A stretch of DNA of 6,759 nt from Peptococcaceae bacterium BRH_c23 (GTDB lineage Bacteria > Bacillota_B > Desulfitobacteriia > Desulfitobacteriales > Desulfitobacteriaceae). The stretch spans positions 1 to 6,759 of the forward strand of contig LADV01000276.1 in NCBI GenBank assembly GCA_000961805.1, in the 5' to 3' direction. Below the pieces are notes generated by a model that had not been told where the DNA came from, ran no database searches, and was given only the letters and a program-made list of their open reading frames with translations. The translations under genes and the position numbers were made by a program. Positions 6,259 through 6,759 of the stretch are shown here, one piece after another. Numbering within the stretch: the first letter of the stretch is position 1; each line of letters starts with the position of its first letter.

Positions 6259-6277
6259 GACCGGAATTAATCCGGTC
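6259..6277 (-). terminator. Hairpin at the 3' end of the DUF4338 gene
   Basis: GACCGGA (6259-6265) pairs perfectly with TCCGGTC (6271-6277) around a five-base loop, and the stop codon of the DUF4338 gene lies within the loop and stem edge. On the minus strand it is followed by TTCATTTATT, a moderately T-rich tail, so it could act as an intrinsic terminator. Flanking AACCC (6243-6247) and GGGTT (6278-6282) could extend the pairing after an internal loop. The same structure could instead be a terminal hairpin of a mobile element carrying the gene. Confidence 0.45.
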
Positions 6278-6759
6278 GGGTTAAAATATCTCGAAAGTTT
6301 TTGTTGAGGGGATAAATATAGATAGCTTTAATAGGAACTGCATACTCGTAAGTTCGGTCCCGTTTTCCCCGGCCTTGGGTATCGCCAATATAACTCCAAT
6401 TCGCCGCCTTGTAACAGGTCCCATGAAAGCGATCCTTCTCAACGAACGTTTCGATCAGAACCGGCTTATATGAGTAGATGGTTTGCCAATCTTGGGGTAA
6501 TTGTCTAACACAAAGTGCTAACACTTTTGAGGCTAGGTTCTTAACTTGAACCCAGGGCAAGATCAGAAACCGCGTATTATTAACGATCCCGTTGAGACGT
6601 TATATTCGTTGCTCTCTATTCCAACCAATCATAGTGTCACGTGGATGCAAAGCCCAAGCAGCTGCAGAAAAGCCAATGGCACCCAAAAGCACGCCGTCTT
6701 CTGTATAGATAAGGTATCGAATTTGAGCTCCTGTTAAGGGAGTGTACCCAAGGTAATGG
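6267..6759 (-). pseudogene. DUF4338 (DruA-like) gene, 5'-truncated by window edge and broken by an in-frame stop
   Basis: In one continuous minus-strand frame from the window edge, the sequence reads HYLGYTPLTGAQIRYLI..., then GAIGFSAAAWALHPRDTMIGWN, then a TAA at 6600-6602. It continues without frame change as GIVNNTRFLILPWVQVKNLASKVL, PVLIETFVEKDRFHGTCYKAANW, GDTQGRGKRDR, and stops at 6267. All of these blocks are characteristic of the DUF4338 family, which includes DruA of the Druantia phage-defence system and many multi-copy proteins of unclear role. The stop falls in ...NREQRI*RLNGIVNN..., where relatives have an unbroken segment of the same length, so it is a nonsense substitution rather than an indel. 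Residues on both sides of the stop (I, R, N, G) also deviate from the usual pattern. No druB-E genes are visible. The downstream piece could restart at TTG 6560, but it lacks the N-terminal half. A sequencing error is the main alternative to a true pseudogene. Confidence 0.8.

Noticed and set aside
6546..6737. Plus-strand 63-codon open frame at the right edge
   Set aside because: It lies antisense to the clear DUF4338 coding sequence and has no family resemblance.
6259..6759. Complete Druantia defence system
   Set aside because: Only a broken DruA-like gene is visible; none of the other Druantia components lies in the window, and orphan DUF4338 genes are common.

Overview
The window looks like Gram-positive, low-to-moderate-GC Firmicutes DNA, most likely from an anaerobic Clostridia of the Desulfosporosinus/Desulfitobacterium (Peptococcaceae) kind. 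The basis is the RecD2-type helicase, the PrpR-like sigma-54 activator paired with a DUF1847 cysteine protein, strong purine-rich ribosome binding sites, and fragments of group II introns and a serine recombinase. This placement is inference from gene content, because no rRNA or other marker gene is present. Every intact gene lies on the minus strand, so in transcription order the window reads from right to left.

Right edge (6259-6759): a DUF4338 (DruA-like) gene that enters from beyond the window, carries an in-frame TAA, and ends in a hairpin. Next (5429-6016): a membrane-anchored signal-peptidase-I-like protein in which both catalytic positions appear substituted (Thr72 where the nucleophilic Ser should be, Glu111 where the general base Lys/His should be). 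Middle (2760-5187): a DUF1847 cysteine-rich protein followed 118 bases later by a sigma-54-dependent activator with a PrpR-type sensory domain. These two probably form a regulatory/sensory unit. Then (504-2663): recD2, an ATP-dependent 5'-3' DNA helicase of the RecD2/YrrC type, with its own candidate promoter.

Left edge (1-545): a graveyard of mobile elements. The 3' end of recD2 abuts, and overlaps out of frame, the last ~80 codons of a large serine recombinase. That fragment is interrupted on the opposite strand by the 3' end of a group II intron (251-303). Inside that intron's domain V sits the 3' portion of a second group II intron (1-250), which still shows domain V, domain VI and the first 22 codons of its reverse transcriptase ORF but has lost the rest of the ORF. 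The result reads as a nested intron-in-intron within a broken recombinase next to recD2.

The most notable points are the nested group II introns, the ORF-deleted inner intron, the substituted signal peptidase, and the nonsense codon in the DruA-like gene. No tRNA, rRNA, CRISPR array or complete insertion sequence was seen. The two intergenic stretches of about 240 bases (5188-5428 and 6017-6258) hold only weak candidate regulatory signals.
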